From contig NW_027479267.1 in the NCBI RefSeq assembly GCF_051014685.1, forward strand, positions 105,480 to 169,479: a stretch of 64,000 nucleotides of DNA, read 5' to 3'. Within the stretch, counting starts at the first letter, position 1; every line of letters begins with the position of its first letter. A program made the position numbers and the translations under genes. Origin of the DNA: Ptiloglossa arizonensis (taxonomy: Eukaryota > Arthropoda > Insecta > Hymenoptera > Colletidae). Under the pieces are notes generated by a model that saw only the letters and a program-made list of their open reading frames with translations, was not told where the DNA came from and did no database searches. Shown in pieces: positions 16,488 to 32,138 of the stretch.

Positions 16488-17268
16488 TTGTGCGTTATAC
16501 GTTATACGCTATACGTTATACGTTATACGTTATACGTTATACGTTATACGTTATACGTTATACGTTATACGTTATACGTTATACGTTATACGTTATACGT
16601 TATACGTTATACGTTATACGTTATACGTTATACGTTATACGTTATACGTTATACGTTATACGTTATACGTTATACGTTATACGTTATGCGTTATACGTTA
16701 TGCGTTATACGTTATGCGTTATACGTTATGCGTTATACGTTATGCGTTATACGTTATACGTTATACGTTATACGTTATACGTTATACGTTATACGTTATA
16801 CGTTATACGTTATACGTTATACGTTATACGTTATACGTTATACGTTATACGTTATACGTTATACGTTATTCGTTATACGTTCTTCGTTACGCGTTATACG
16901 TTATACGTTATACGTTATACGTTATACGTTATACGTTATACGTTATACGTTATACGTTATACGTTATACGTTATACGTTATACGTTATACGTTATACGTC
17001 ATACGTTATACGTTATACGTCATACGTTATACGTTATACGTTATACGTTATACGTTATACGTTATACGTTATACGTTATACGTTATACGTTATACGTTAT
17101 ACGTTATACGTTATACGTTATACGTTATACGTTATACGTTATACGTTATACGTTATACGTTATACGTTATACGTTATACGTTATACGTTATACGTTATAG
17201 GTTATACGTTATACGTTATACGTTATACGTTATACGTTATACGTTATACGTTATACGTTATACGTTAT
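16488..17268 (+). repeat. Domain A higher-order block with 14-bp alternation, copy 3, ending at the A/B boundary
   Basis: Third TTGTGCG-anchored block. Its 14-bp dimer array is shortest (TGCG at 16687, 16701, 16715, 16729 and 16743; 5 copies). After the ATTCG/TTCTTCG/TACGCG cluster near 16,868 and two GTCATACG variants near 17,000 it runs as plain heptamers until the first domain B cluster at about 17,269. The domain B vocabulary replaces that of domain A from there on. Confidence 0.85.
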
Positions 17269-20200
17269 ACGCTATGCGTTATGCGTTATAGGATATACGT
17301 TATGCGTTATAGGATATACGTTATGCGTTATACGTTATAGGTCATACCTTATACGTTATACGTTATACGTTATACGTTATACGTTATACGTTATACGTTA
17401 TACGTTATACGTTATACGTTATACGTTATACGTTATACGTTATACGTTATACGTTATACGTTATACGTTATACGTTATACGTTATACGTTATACGTTATA
17501 CGTTATACGTTATACGTTATACGTTATACGTTATACGCTATGCGATATGCGTTATAGGATATAGGTTATGCGTTACAGGATATACGTTATACGTTATACG
17601 TTATAGGTCATACCTTATACGTGATACGTCATACGTTATATGTTATACGTTATACGTTATACGTTATGCGTTATACGTTAGACGTTATACGTTATACGTT
17701 ATACGTTATACGTTATACGTTATACGTTATACGTTATACGTTATACGTTATACGTTGTACGTTATACGTTATACGTTATACGTTATACGTTATACGTTAT
17801 ACGTTATACGTTATACGTTATACGTTATACGTTATACGCTATACGTTATACGTTATACGTTATACGTTATACGTTATACGTTATACGTTATACGTTATAC
17901 GTTATACGTTATACGTTATACGTTATACGTTATACGTTATACGTTATACGTTATACGTTATACGTTATACGTTATACGTTATACGTTATACGTTATACGT
18001 TATACGTTATACGTTATACGTTATACGTTATACGTTATACGTTATACGTTATACGTTATACGTTATACGTTATACGTTATACGTTATACGTTATACGTTA
18101 TACGTTATACGTTATACGCTATGCGTTATGCGTTATAGGATATACGTTATGCGTTATAGGATATACGTTATACGTTATACGTTATAGGTCATACCTTAAA
18201 CGTGATACGTCATACGTTATATGTTATACGTTATACGTTATATGTTAAACGTTATACGTTCTACGTTATACGTTAGACGTTATACGTTATACGTTATACG
18301 TTATACGTTATACGTTCTACGTTATACGTTTTACGTTATACGTTATACGTTATACGTTATACGTTATACGCTATGCGTTATGCGTTATAGGATATACGTT
18401 ATGCGTTATAGGATATACGTTATACGTTATACGTTATAGGTCATTCCTTATACGTGATACGTCATACGTTATATGTTATACGTTATACGTTATATGTTAA
18501 ACGTTATACGTTATACGTTATACGTTATACGTTATACGTTATACGTTATAGGTTATACGTTATACGTTATACGTTATACGTTATACGTTATACGTTATAC
18601 GTTATACGTTATACGTTATACGTTATACGTTATACGTTATACGTTATACGTTATACGTTATACGTTATACGTTATACGTTATACGTTATACGTTATACGT
18701 TATAGGTTATACGTTATACGTTATACGTTATACGTTATACGTTATACGTTATACGCTATGCGTTATGCGTTATAGGATATACGTTATGTGTTATAGGATA
18801 TACGTTATACGTTATACGTTATACGTTATAGGTCATACCTTACACGTGATACGTCATACGTTATATGTTATACGTTATACGTTATATGTTATACGTTATA
18901 CGTTCTACGTTATACGTTAGACGTTATACGTTATACGTTATACGTTATACGTTATACGTTATACGTTCTACGTTATACGTTTTACGTTATACGTTATACG
19001 TTATACGTTATACGTTATACGCTATGCGTTATGCGTTATAGGATATACGTTATGCGTTATAGGATATACGTTATACGTTATACGTTATAGGTCATTCCTT
19101 ATACGTGATACGTCATACGTTATATGTTATACGTTATACGTTATACGTCATACGTTATACGTTATACGTTATACGCTATGCGTTATGCGTTATAGGATAT
19201 AGGTTATGCGTTACAGGATATACGTTATACGTTATACGTTATAGGTCATACCTTATACGTGATACGTCATACGTTATATGTTATACGTTATACGTTATAC
19301 GTTATGCGTTATACGTTAGACGTTATACGTTATACGTTATACGTTATACGTTATACGTTATGCGTTATACGTTAGACGTTATACGTTATACGTTATACGT
19401 TATACGTTATACGTTATACGTTATACGTTATACGTTATACGTTATACATTATACGTTATGCGTTATACGTTATACGTTATAGGATGTACGTTATGCGTTG
19501 CAGGATATACGTTATACGTTATACGTTATAGGTCATACCTTATACGTGATACGTCATACGTTATACGTTATACGTTATACGTTATACGTTATACGCTATA
19601 CGTTATACGTTATACGTTAGACGTTATACGTTATACATTATACGTTATACGTTATACGTTCTACGTTATACGTTTCACGTTATACGTTATACGTTATACG
19701 TTATACGTTATACGTTATGCGTTATACGTTAGACGTTATACGTTATACGTTTTACGTTATACGTTATACGTTATACGTTATACGTTATACGTTATACGTT
19801 ATACGTTATACGTTATACGTTATACGTTATACGTTATACGTTATACGTTATACGTTATACGTTATACGTTATACGTTATACGTTATACGTTATACGTTAT
19901 ACGTTATACGTTATACGTTATACGTTATACGTTATACGTTATACGTTATACGTTATACGTTATACGTTATACGTTATAGGTTATACGTTATACGTTATAC
20001 GTTATACGTTATACGTTATACGTTATACGTTATACGTTATACGTTATACGCTATGCGTTATGCGTTATAGGATATACGTTATGCGTTATAGGATATACGT
20101 TATACGTTATACGTTATAGGTCATACCTTATACGTTATACGTTATACGTTATACGTTATACGTTATGCGTTATACGTTAGACGTTATACGTTATACGTTA

Positions 20201-23200
20201 TACGTTATACGTTATACGTTATACGTTATACGTTATACGTTATACGTTATACGTTATACGTTATACGTTGTACGTTATACGTTATACGTTATACGTAATA
20301 CGTTATACGTTATACGTTATACGTTATACGTTATACGTTATACGTTATACGTTATACGTTATACGTTATACGTTATACGTTATACGTTATACGTTATACG
20401 TTATACGTTATACGCTATGCGTTATGCGTTATAGGATATACGTTATGCGTTATAGGATATACGTTATACGTTATACGTTATAGGTCATACCTTATACGTT
20501 ATACGTTATACGTTATACGTTATACGCTATGCGATATGCGTTATAGGATATAGGTTATGCGTTACAGGATATACGTTATACGTTATACGTTATAGGTCAT
20601 ACCTTATACGTGATACGTCATACGTTATATGTTATACGTTATACGTTATACGTTATGCGTTATACGTTAGACGTTATACGTTATACGTTATACGTTATAC
20701 GTTATACGTTATACGTTATACGTTATACGTTATACGTTATACGTTATACGTTATACGTTGTACGTTATACGTTATACGTTATACGTTATACGTTATACGT
20801 TATACGTTATACGTTATACGTTATACGTTATACGTTATACGTTATACGTTATACGTTATACGTTATACGTTATACGTTATACGTTATACGTTATACGTTA
20901 TACGTTATACGTTATACGTTATACGTTATACGTTATACGTTATACGTTATACGTTATACGTTATACGTTATACGTTATACGTTATACGTTATACGTTATA
21001 CGTTATACGTTATACGTTATACGTTATACGTTATACGTTATACGTTATACGTTATACGTTATACGTTATACGTTATACGTTATACGTTATACGTTATACG
21101 TTATACGTTATACGTTATACGTTATACGTTATACGTTATACGTTATACGTTATACGTTATACGTTATACGTTATACGTTCTACGTTATACGTTATACGTT
21201 ATACGTTATACGTTATACGTTATACGTTATACGTTATACGTTATACGTTATACGTTATACGTTATACGTTATACGTTATACGTTATACGTTATACGTTAT
21301 ACGTTATACGTTATACGTTATACGTTATACGTTATACGTTATACGTTATACGCTATGCGTTATGCGTTATAGGATATACGTTATGCGTTATAGGATATAC
21401 GTTATACGTTATACGTTATAGGTCATACCTTATACGTGATACGTCATACGTTATACGTTATACGTTATACGTTATACGTTATACGTTATACGTCATACGT
21501 CATAGGTTATACGTTATACGTTATACGTTATGCGTTATACGTTTTACGATATACGTTATACGTTATACGTTATACGTTATACGTTATAAGTTATACGTTA
21601 TACGTTATACGTTATACGTTATACGTAATACGTTATACGTTATACGTTATACGTTATACGTTATACGTTATACGTTATACGTTATACGTTATACGTTATA
21701 CGTTATACGTCATAGGTTATACGTCATAGGTTATACGTTATACGTTATGCGTTATACGTTCTACGTTATTCGTTATACGTTATACGTTATACGTTATACG
21801 TTATACGTTATACGTTATACGTTATACGTTATACGTTATCCGTTATACGTTATAGGATATACGTTATACGTTATACGTTATAGGTCATTCCTTATACGTG
21901 ATACGTCATACGTTATATGTTATACGTTATACGTTATACGTTTTACGTTATACGTTATACGTTATACGTTATACGTTATACGTCATACGTTATACGTTAT
22001 ACGTTATACGTCATACGTCATAGGTTATACGTTATACGATATACGTTATGCGTTATACGTTTTACGATATACGTTATACGTTATACGTTATACGTTATAC
22101 GTTATAAGTTATACGTTATACGTTATACGTTATACGTTATACGTTATACGTTATACGTTATACGTTATACGTTATACGTTATACGTTATACGTTATACGT
22201 TATACGTTATACGTCATAGGTTATACGTCATAGGTTATACGTTATACGTTATGCGTTATACGTTCTACGTTATTCGTTATACGTTATACGTTATACGTTA
22301 TACGTTATACGTTATACGTTATACGTTATACGTTATACGTTATCCGTTATACGTTATACGTTATACGTTACACGTTATACGTTATACGTTATACGTTTTA
22401 CGCTATACGTTACATGTTATACGTTATTCGTTACACGTTATACGTTGTACGTTATACGTTCTACGTTATACGTTAGACGTTATACGTTATACGTTATACG
22501 TTATACGTTATACGTTATACGTTCTACGTTATACGTTATACGTTATACGTTATACGTTATACGTTATACGTTCTACGTTATACGTTTTACGTTATACGTT
22601 ATACGTTATACGTTATACGTTGTACGTTATACGTTTTGCGTTATACGTTCTACGTTAGTCGTTATACGTTATACGTTATACGTTATACGTTATACGTTAT
22701 ACGTTATACGTTATACGTTATACGTTATACGTTATACGTTATACGTTATACGTTATACGTTATACGTTATACGTTATACGTTATACGTTGTACGTTATAC
22801 GTTATACGTTATACGTTATACGTTATACGTTATACGTTATACGTTATACGTTATACGTTATACGTTATACGTTATACGTTATACGCTATGCGTTATGCGT
22901 TATAGGATATAGGTTATGCGTTACAGGATATACGTTATACGTTATACGTTATAGGTCATACCTTATACGTGATACGTCATACGTTATATGTTATACGTTA
23001 TACGTTATACGTTATGCGTTATACGTTAGACGTTATACGTTATACGTTATACGTTATACGTTATACGTTATACGTTATACGTTATACGTTATACGTTACA
23101 CGTTATACGTTATACGTTTTACGTTATACGTTACATGTTATACGTTATACGTTACACGTTATACGTTGTACGTTATACGTTCTACGTTATACGTTAGACG

Positions 23201-26200
23201 TTATACGTTATACGTTATACGTTATACGTTATACGTTATACGTTATACGTTATACGTCATACGTTATACGTTATACGTTATACGTTATACGTTATACGTT
23301 ATACGTTATACGTTATACGTTATACGTTATACGTTATACGTTATACGTTATACGTTATACGTTATACGTTATACGTTATACGTTGTACGTTATACGTTAT
23401 ACGTTATACGTTATACGTTATACGTTATACGTTATACGTTATACGCTATGCGTTATGCGTTATAGGATATAGGTTATGCGTTACAGGATATACGTTATAC
23501 GTTATACGTTATAGGTCATACCTTATACGTGATACGTCATACGTTATATGTTATACGTTATACGTTATACGTTATGCGTTATACGTTAGACGTTATACGT
23601 TATACGTTATACGTTATACGTTATACGTTATACGTTATACGTTATACGTTATACGTTATACGTTATACGTTACACGTTATACGTTATACGTTTTACGTTA
23701 TACGTTACATGTTATACGTTGTACGTTATACGTTATACGTTATACGTTATACGTTATACGTTATACGTTATACGTTATACGTTATACGTTATACGTTATA
23801 CGTTATACGTTATACGTTATACGTTATACGTTATACGTTATACGTTATACGTTATACGTTGTACGTTATACGTTATACGTTATACGTTATACGTTATACG
23901 TTATACGTTATACGTTATACGTTATACGTTATACGTTATACGTTATACGCTATGCGTTATGCGTTATAGGATATAGGTTATGCGTTACAGGATATACGTT
24001 ATACGTTATACGTTATAGGTCATACCTTATACGTGATACGTCATTCGTTATATGTTATACGTTATACGTTATACGTTATGCGTTATACGTTAGACGTTAT
24101 ACGTTATACGTTATACGTTATACGTTATACGTTATACGTTATACGTTATACGTTATACGTTACACGTTATACGCTATACGTTTTACGTTATACGTTACAT
24201 GTTATACGTTATACGTTACACGTTATACGTTGTACGTTATACGTTCTACGTTATACGTTAGACGTTATACGTTATACGTTATACGTTATACGTTATACGT
24301 TATACGTTATACGTTATACGTCATACGTTATACGTTATACGTTATACGTTATACGTTATACGTTATACGTTATACGTTATACGTTATACGTTATACGTTA
24401 TACGTTATACGTTATACGTTATACGTTATACGTTATACGTTATACGTTATACGTTATACGTTATACGTTATACGTTATACGTTATACGTTATACGTTATA
24501 CGTTATACGTTATACGTTATGCGTTATACGTTATACGTTATACGTTATACGTTATACGCTATGCGTTATGCGTTATAGGATATAGGTTATGCGTTACAGG
24601 ATATACGTTATACGTTATACGTTATAGGTCATACCTTATACGTGATACGTCATACGTTATATGTTATACGTTATACGTTATACGTTATGCGTTATACGTT
24701 AGACGTTATACGTTATACGTTATACGTTATACGTTATACGTTATACGTTATACGTTATACGTTATACGTTACACGTTATACGTTATACGTTTTACGTTAT
24801 ACGTTACATGTTATACGTTATACGTTACACGTTATAAGTTATACGTTATACGTTATACGTTATACGTTATACGTTATACGTTATACGTTATACGTTATAC
24901 GTTATACGTTATACGTTATACGTTATACGTTATACGTTATACGTTATACGTTATACGTCATAGGTTATACGTCATAGGTTATACGTTATACGTTATGCGT
25001 TATACGTTCTACGTTATTCGTTATACGTTATACGTTATACGTTATACGTTATACGTTATACGTTATACGTTATACGTTATACGTTATACGTTATACGTTA
25101 TACGTTATACGTTATACGTTATACGTTATACGTTATACGTTATACGTTATACGTTATACGTTATACGTTATACGTTATACGTCATAGGTTATACGTCATA
25201 GGTTATACGTTATACGTTATACGTTATACGTTATACGTTATACGTTATACGTTATACGTTATACGTTATACGTTATACGTTATACGTTATACGTTATACG
25301 TTATACGTTATACGTTATACGTTATACGTTATACGTTATACGTTATACGTTATACGTTATACGTTATACGTTATACGTTATACGTTATACGTTATACGTT
25401 ATACGTTATACGTTATACGTTATACGTTATCCGTTATACGTTATAGGATATACGTTATACGTTATACGTTATAGGTCATTCCTTATACGTGATACGTCAT
25501 ACGTTATATGTTATACGTTATACGTTATACGTTTTACGTTATACGTTATACGTTATACGTTATACGTTATACGTCATACGTTATACGTTATACGTTATAC
25601 GTCATACGTCATAGGTTATACGTTATACGATATACGTTATGCGTTATACGTTTTACGATATACGTTATACGTTATACGTTATACGTTATACGTTATACGT
25701 TATAAGTTATACGTTATACGTTATACGTTATACGTTATACGTTATACGTTATACGTTATACGTTATACGTTATACGTTATACGTTATACGTTATACGTTA
25801 TACGTTATACGTTATACGTTATACGTTATACGTTATACGTCATAGGTTATACGTCATAGGTTATACGTTATACGTTATGCGTTATACGTTCTACGTTATT
25901 CGTTATACGTTATACGTTATACGTTATACGTTATACGTTATACGTTATACGTTATACGTTATACGTTATCCGTTATACGTTATACGTTATACGTGATACG
26001 TCATACGTTATATGTTATACGTTATACGTTATACGTTATGCGTTATACGTTAGACGTTATACGTTATACGTTATACGTTATACGTTATACGTTATACGTT
26101 ATACGTTATACGTTATACGTTATACGTTATACGTTATACGTTATACGTTATACGTTATACGTTATACGTTATACGTTATACGTTATACGTTATACGTTAT

Positions 26201-26387
26201 ACGTTATACGTTATACGTTATACGTTATACGTTATACGTTATACGTTATACGTTATACGTTATACGTTATACGTTATACGTTATACGTTATACGTTATAC
26301 GTTATACGTTATACGTTATACGTTATACGTTATACGTTATACGTTATACGTTATACGTTATACGTTATACGTTATACATTATACGTT

Positions 26388-29300
26388 ATGCGTTATACGT
26401 TATACGTTATAGGATATACGTTATGCGTTGCAGGATATACGTTATACGTTATACGTTATAGGTCATACCTTATACGTGATACGTCATACGTTATATGTTA
26501 TACGTTATACGTTATACGTTATACGTTATACGTTAGACGTTATACGTTATACATTATACGTTATACGTTATACGTTCTACGTTATACGTTTCACGTTATA
26601 CGTTATACGTTATACGTTATACGTTATACGTTATACGTTATGCGTTATACGTTAGACGTTATACGTTATACGTTATACGTTATACGTTATACGTTATACG
26701 TTATACGTTATACGTTATACGTTATACGTTATACGTTGTATTTTATACGTTATACGTTATACGTTATACGTTATACGTTGTACGTTATACGTTATACGTT
26801 ATACGTTATACGTTATACGTTATACGTTATACGTTATACGTTATACGTTATACGTTATACGTTATACGTTATACGTTATACGTTATACGTTATACGTTAT
26901 ACGTTATGCGTTAGAATTTATACGTTATACGTTATACGTTATACGTTATACGCTATACGTTATACGTTATACGTTATACGTTATACGTTATACGTTATAC
27001 GTTATACGTTATACGTTATACGTTATACGTTATACGTTATACGTTATACGTTATACGTTATACGTTATACGTTATACGTTATACGTTATACGTTATACGT
27101 TATACGTTATACGTTATACGTTATACGTTATACGTTATACGTTATACGTTATACGTTATACGTTATACGTTATACGTTATACGTTATACGCTATGCGTTA
27201 TGCGTTATAGGATATACGTTATGCGTTATAGGATATACGTTATACGTTATACGTTATAGGTCATACCTTATACGTGATACGTCATACGTTATATGTTATA
27301 CGTTATACGTTATATGTTATACGTTATACGTTCTACGTTATACGTTAGACGTTATACGTTATACGTTATACGTTATACGTTCTACGTTATACGTTTTACG
27401 TTATACGTTATACGTTATACGTTATACGTTATACGTTATACGCTATGCGTTATGCGTTATAGGATATACGTTATGCGTTATAGGATATACGTTATACGTT
27501 ATACGTTATAGGTCATTCCTTATACGTGATACGTCATACGTTATATGTTATACGTTATACGTTATACGTTTTACGTTATACGTTATACGTTATACGTTAT
27601 ACGTTATACGTTATACGTCATACGTTATACGTTATACGTTATACGTCATACGTCATAGGTTATACGTTATACGTTATACGTTATGCGTTATACGTTTTAC
27701 GATATACGTTATACGTTATACGTTATACGTTATACGTTATAAGTTATACGTTATACGTTATACGTTATACGTTATACGTTATACGTTATACGTTATACGT
27801 TATACGTTATACGTTATACGTTATACGTTATACGTTATACGTTATACGTTATACGTTATACGTCATAGGTTATACGTCATAGGTTATACGTTATACGTTA
27901 TGCGTTATACGTTCTACGTTATTCGTTATACGTTATACGTTATACGTTATACGTTATACGTAATACGTTATACGTTATACGTTATACGTTATACGTTATC
28001 CGTTATACGTTATAGGATATACGTTATACGTTATACGTAATAGGTCATTCCTTATACGTGATACGTCATACGTTATATGTTATACGTTATACGTTATACG
28101 TTTTACGTTATACGTTATACGTTATACGTTATACGTTATACGTCATACGTTATACGTTATACGTTATACGTCATACGTCATAGGTTATACGTTATACGAT
28201 ATACGTTATGCGTTATACGTTTTACGATATACGTTATACGTTATACGTTATACGTTATACGTTATAAGTTATACGTTATACGTTATACGTTATACGTTAT
28301 ACGTTATACGTTATACGTTATACGTTATACGTTATACGTTATACGTTATACGTTATACGTTATACGTTATACGTCATAGGTTATACGTCATAGGTTATAC
28401 GTTATACGTTATGCGTTATACGTTCTACGTTATTCGTTATACGTTATACGTTATACGTTATACGTTATACGTTATACTTTATACGTTATACGTTATACGT
28501 TATACGTTATCCGTTATACGTTATACGTTATACGTTACACGTTATACGTTATACGTTATACGTTTTACGCTATACGTTACATGTTATACGTTATTCGTTA
28601 CACGTTATACGTTGTACGTTATACGTTCTACGTTCTACGTTATACGTTATACGTTATACGTTATACGTTATACGTTATACGTTATACGTTATACGTTATA
28701 CGTTATACGTTATACGTTATACGTTATACGTTATACGTTATACGTTATACGTTATACGTTATACGTTATACGTTATACGTTGTACGTTATACGTTACACG
28801 TTACACGTTATACGTTATACGTTATACGTTATACGTTATACGTTATACGTTATACGTTATACGTTATACGTTATACGTTATACGTTATACGTTATACGTT
28901 ATACGTTATACGTTATACGTTATACGTTGTACGTTATACGTTACACGTTATACGTTATACGTTGTGCGTTATACGTTACATGTTATACGTTATACGTTAT
29001 ACGTTATACGTTATACGTTATACGTTATACGTTATACGTTATACGTTATACGTTATACGTTATACGTCATACGTTATACGTTATACGTTATACGTTATAC
29101 GTTATACGTTATACGTTATACGTTATACGTTATACGTTATACGTTATACGTTATACGTTATACGTTATACGCTATGCGTTATGCGTTATAGGATATAGGT
29201 TATGTGTTACAGGATATACGTTATACGTTATACGTTATAGGTCATACCTTATACGTGATACGTCATACGTTATATGTTATACGTTATACGTTATACGTTA

Positions 29301-29747
29301 TGCGTTATACGTTAGACGTTATACGTTATACGTTATACGTTATACGTTATACGTTATACGTTATACGTTATACGTTATACGTTATACGTTACACGTTATA
29401 CGTTATACGTTTTACGTTATACGTTACATGTTATACGTTATACGTTACACGTTATACGTTGTACGTTATACGTTCTACGTTATACGTTAGACGTTATACG
29501 TTATACGTTATACGTTATACGTTATACGTTATACGTTATACGTTATACGTTATACGTTATACGTTATACGTTATACGTTATACGTTATACGTTATACGTT
29601 ATACGTTATACGTTATACGTTATACGTTATACGTTATACGTTATACGTTATACATTATACGTTATGCGTTATACGTTATACGTTATAGGATATACGTTAT
29701 GCGTTGCAGGATATACGTTATACGTTATACGTTATAGGTCATACCTT
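26388..29747 (+). repeat. Domain B 3.4-kb block, copy 1 (with empty insertion site)
   Basis: Begins at the CATTATACGTTATGCG / TTGCAGG cluster. It contains the unusual units TTGTATTTTATACG (near 26,737) and TTAGAATTTATACG (near 26,912), the GTCATACGTCATAGG and TATCCG clusters, TTTTACGCTATACG, and ends at ATAGGTCATACCTT. The same ordered series occurs at ~39.42 and ~47.9 kb. The offset to copy 2 grows from 13,034 to 13,068 bp through gain of heptamers and a single 1-bp loss. Confidence 0.88.
29734..29747 (+). other. Empty retrotransposon target site, paralogue 1
   Basis: Contains ATAGGTCATACCTT once, uninterrupted. Upstream (TTGCAGGATATACG) and downstream (GTGATACGTC, TTAGACG, CATTATACG, TTCTACGATATACG, TTTCACG) it matches the sequence on the two sides of the element at 51.3/53.4 kb. 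It therefore represents the unoccupied state of the locus. Confidence 0.9.
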
Positions 29748-32138
29748 ATACGTGATACGTCATACGTTATATGTTATACGTTATACGTTATACGTTATAC
29801 GTTATACGTTAGACGTTATACGTTATACATTATACGTTATACGTTATACGTTCTACGATATACGTTTCACGTTATACGTTATACGTTATACGTTATGCGT
29901 TATACGTTATGCGTTATACGTTAGACGTTATACGTTATACGTTATACGTTATACGTTATACGTTATACGTTATACGTTATACGTTATACGTTATACGTTA
30001 TACGTTGTACGTTATACGTTATACGTTATACGTTCTACGTTATACGTTGTACGTTATACGTTATACGTTATACGTTATACGTTATACGTTATACGTTATA
30101 CGTTATACGTTATACGTTATACGTTATACGTTATACGTTATACGTTATACGTTATACGTTATACGTTATACGTTATACGTTATACGTTATACGTTATACG
30201 TTATACGTTATACGTTATACGTTATACGTTATACGTTATACGTTATACGTTATACGTTATACGTTATACGTTATACGTTATACGTTATACGTTATACGTT
30301 ATACGTTATACGTTATACGTTATACGTTATACGTTATACGTTATACGTTATACGTTATACGTTATACGTTATACGTTATACGTTATACGTTATACGTTAT
30401 ACGTTATACGTTATACGTTATACGTTATACGTTATACGTTATACGTTATACGTTATACGTTATAGGTTATACGTTATACGTTATACGTTATACGTTATAC
30501 GTTATACGTTATACGTTATACGTTATACGTTATACGCTATGCGTTATGCGTTATAGGATATACGTTATAGGATTTACGTTATACGTTATACGTTATAGGT
30601 TATACCTTATACGTTATACGTTATACGTTATACGTTATACGTTATACGTTATACGTTATACGTTATACGTTATACGTTATACGTTATACGTTATACGTTA
30701 TACGTTATACGTTATACGTTATACGTTATACGTTATACGTTAGACGTTATACGTTATACGTTATACGTTATACGTTATACGTTATACGTTATACGTTCTA
30801 CGTTATACGTTTTACGTTATACGTTATACGTTATACGTTATACGTTATACGCTATGCGTTATGCGTTATAGGATATACGTTATGCGTTATAGGATATACG
30901 TTATACGTTATACGTTATAGGTCATTCCTTATACGTGATACGTCATACGTTATATGTTATACGTTATACGTTATACGTTATACGTTATACGTTATACGTT
31001 ATACGCTATGCGTTATGCGTTATAGGATATAGGTTATGCGTTACAGGATATACGTTATACGTTATACGTTATAGGTCATACCTTATACGTGATACGTCAT
31101 ACGTTATATGTTATACGTTATACGTTATACGTTATGCGTTATACGTTAGACGTTATACGTTATACGTTATACGTTATACGTTATACGTTATACGTTATAC
31201 GTTATACGTTATACGTTATACGTTATACGTTATACGTTATACGTTATACGTTATACGTTATACGTTATACGTTATACGTTATACGTTATACGTTATACGT
31301 TATACGTTATACGTTATACGTTATACGTTATACGTTATACGTTATACGTTATACGTTATACGTTATACGTTATACGTTATACGTTATACGTTATACGTTA
31401 TACGTTATACGTTATACGTTATACGTTATACGTTATACGTTATACGTTATACGTTATACGTTATACGTTATACGTTATACGTTATACGTTATACGTTATA
31501 CGTTATACGTTATACGTTATACGTTATACGTTATACGTTATACGTTATACGTTATACGTTATACGTTATACGTTATACGTTATACGTTATACGTTATACG
31601 TTATACGTTATACGTTATACGTTATACGTTATACGTTATACGTTATACGTTATACGTTATAGGTTATACGTTATACGTTATACGTTATACGTTATACGTT
31701 ATACGTTATACGTTATACGTTATACGTTATACGCTATGCGTTATGCGTTATAGGATATACGTTATAGGATTTACGTTATACGTTATACGTTATAGGTTAT
31801 ACCTTATACGTTATACGTTATACGTTATACGTTATACGTTATACGTTATACGTTATACGTTATACGTTATACGTTATACGTTATACGTTATACGTTATAC
31901 GTTATACGTTATACGTTATACGTTATACGTTATACGTTATACGTTAGACGTTATACGTTATACGTTATACGTTATACGTTATACGTTATACGTTATACGT
32001 TCTACGTTATACGTTTTACGTTATACGTTATACGTTATACGTTATACGTTATACGCTATGCGTTATGCGTTATAGGATATACGTTATGCGTTATAGGATA
32101 TACGTTATACGTTATACGTTATAGGTCATTCCTTATAC

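Larger units (their letters stand above)
1..17268 (+). repeat. Heptanucleotide satellite array, domain A
   Basis: Nearly continuous tandem copies of the 7-bp unit TACGTTA, one CpG and five A/T per unit. Perfect runs alternate with clusters of substituted units particular to this domain. The first recurring cluster reads GTCATAGGTTATAC(G/A)ATACAC, then TTAAACG, AATATGTAATACG, TTTTACG, ATTCG, TTCTTCG and ACGCG (for example near 380, 830, 4520, 5225, 6585, 8103, 9253, 12717, 15866 and 16340). The second begins AATACGGTATACG and includes ATAGGATATACG (near 1263, 2423, 3388, 4252, 5659, 8543, 10533, 13159 and 15157). The third is CCTTTTAAGTTATTCG (near 4634, 6700, 9370, 10965, 11330, 13984 and 15983). 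None of the three was seen in full after about 17 kb. Most variants are substitutions; a few change unit length, e.g. the 8-bp CGTATATT units near 1841, 6260 and 9138 and a shortened TATAATA junction near 78. No gene is supported here. Location in heterochromatin is inferred. Confidence 0.97.

Noticed and set aside
1..17268. CRISPR array or phage-like repeat
   Set aside because: Repeats are contiguous 7-mers without unique spacers, and the mobile element is of eukaryotic type.
20610..22658. 682-codon + strand reading frame, and all other (YVIRYTL)n frames as genes
   Set aside because: They are translations of the heptamer in three equivalent frames, ending wherever a variant unit makes TAG or TAA. 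No family, start context or codon preference supports them.
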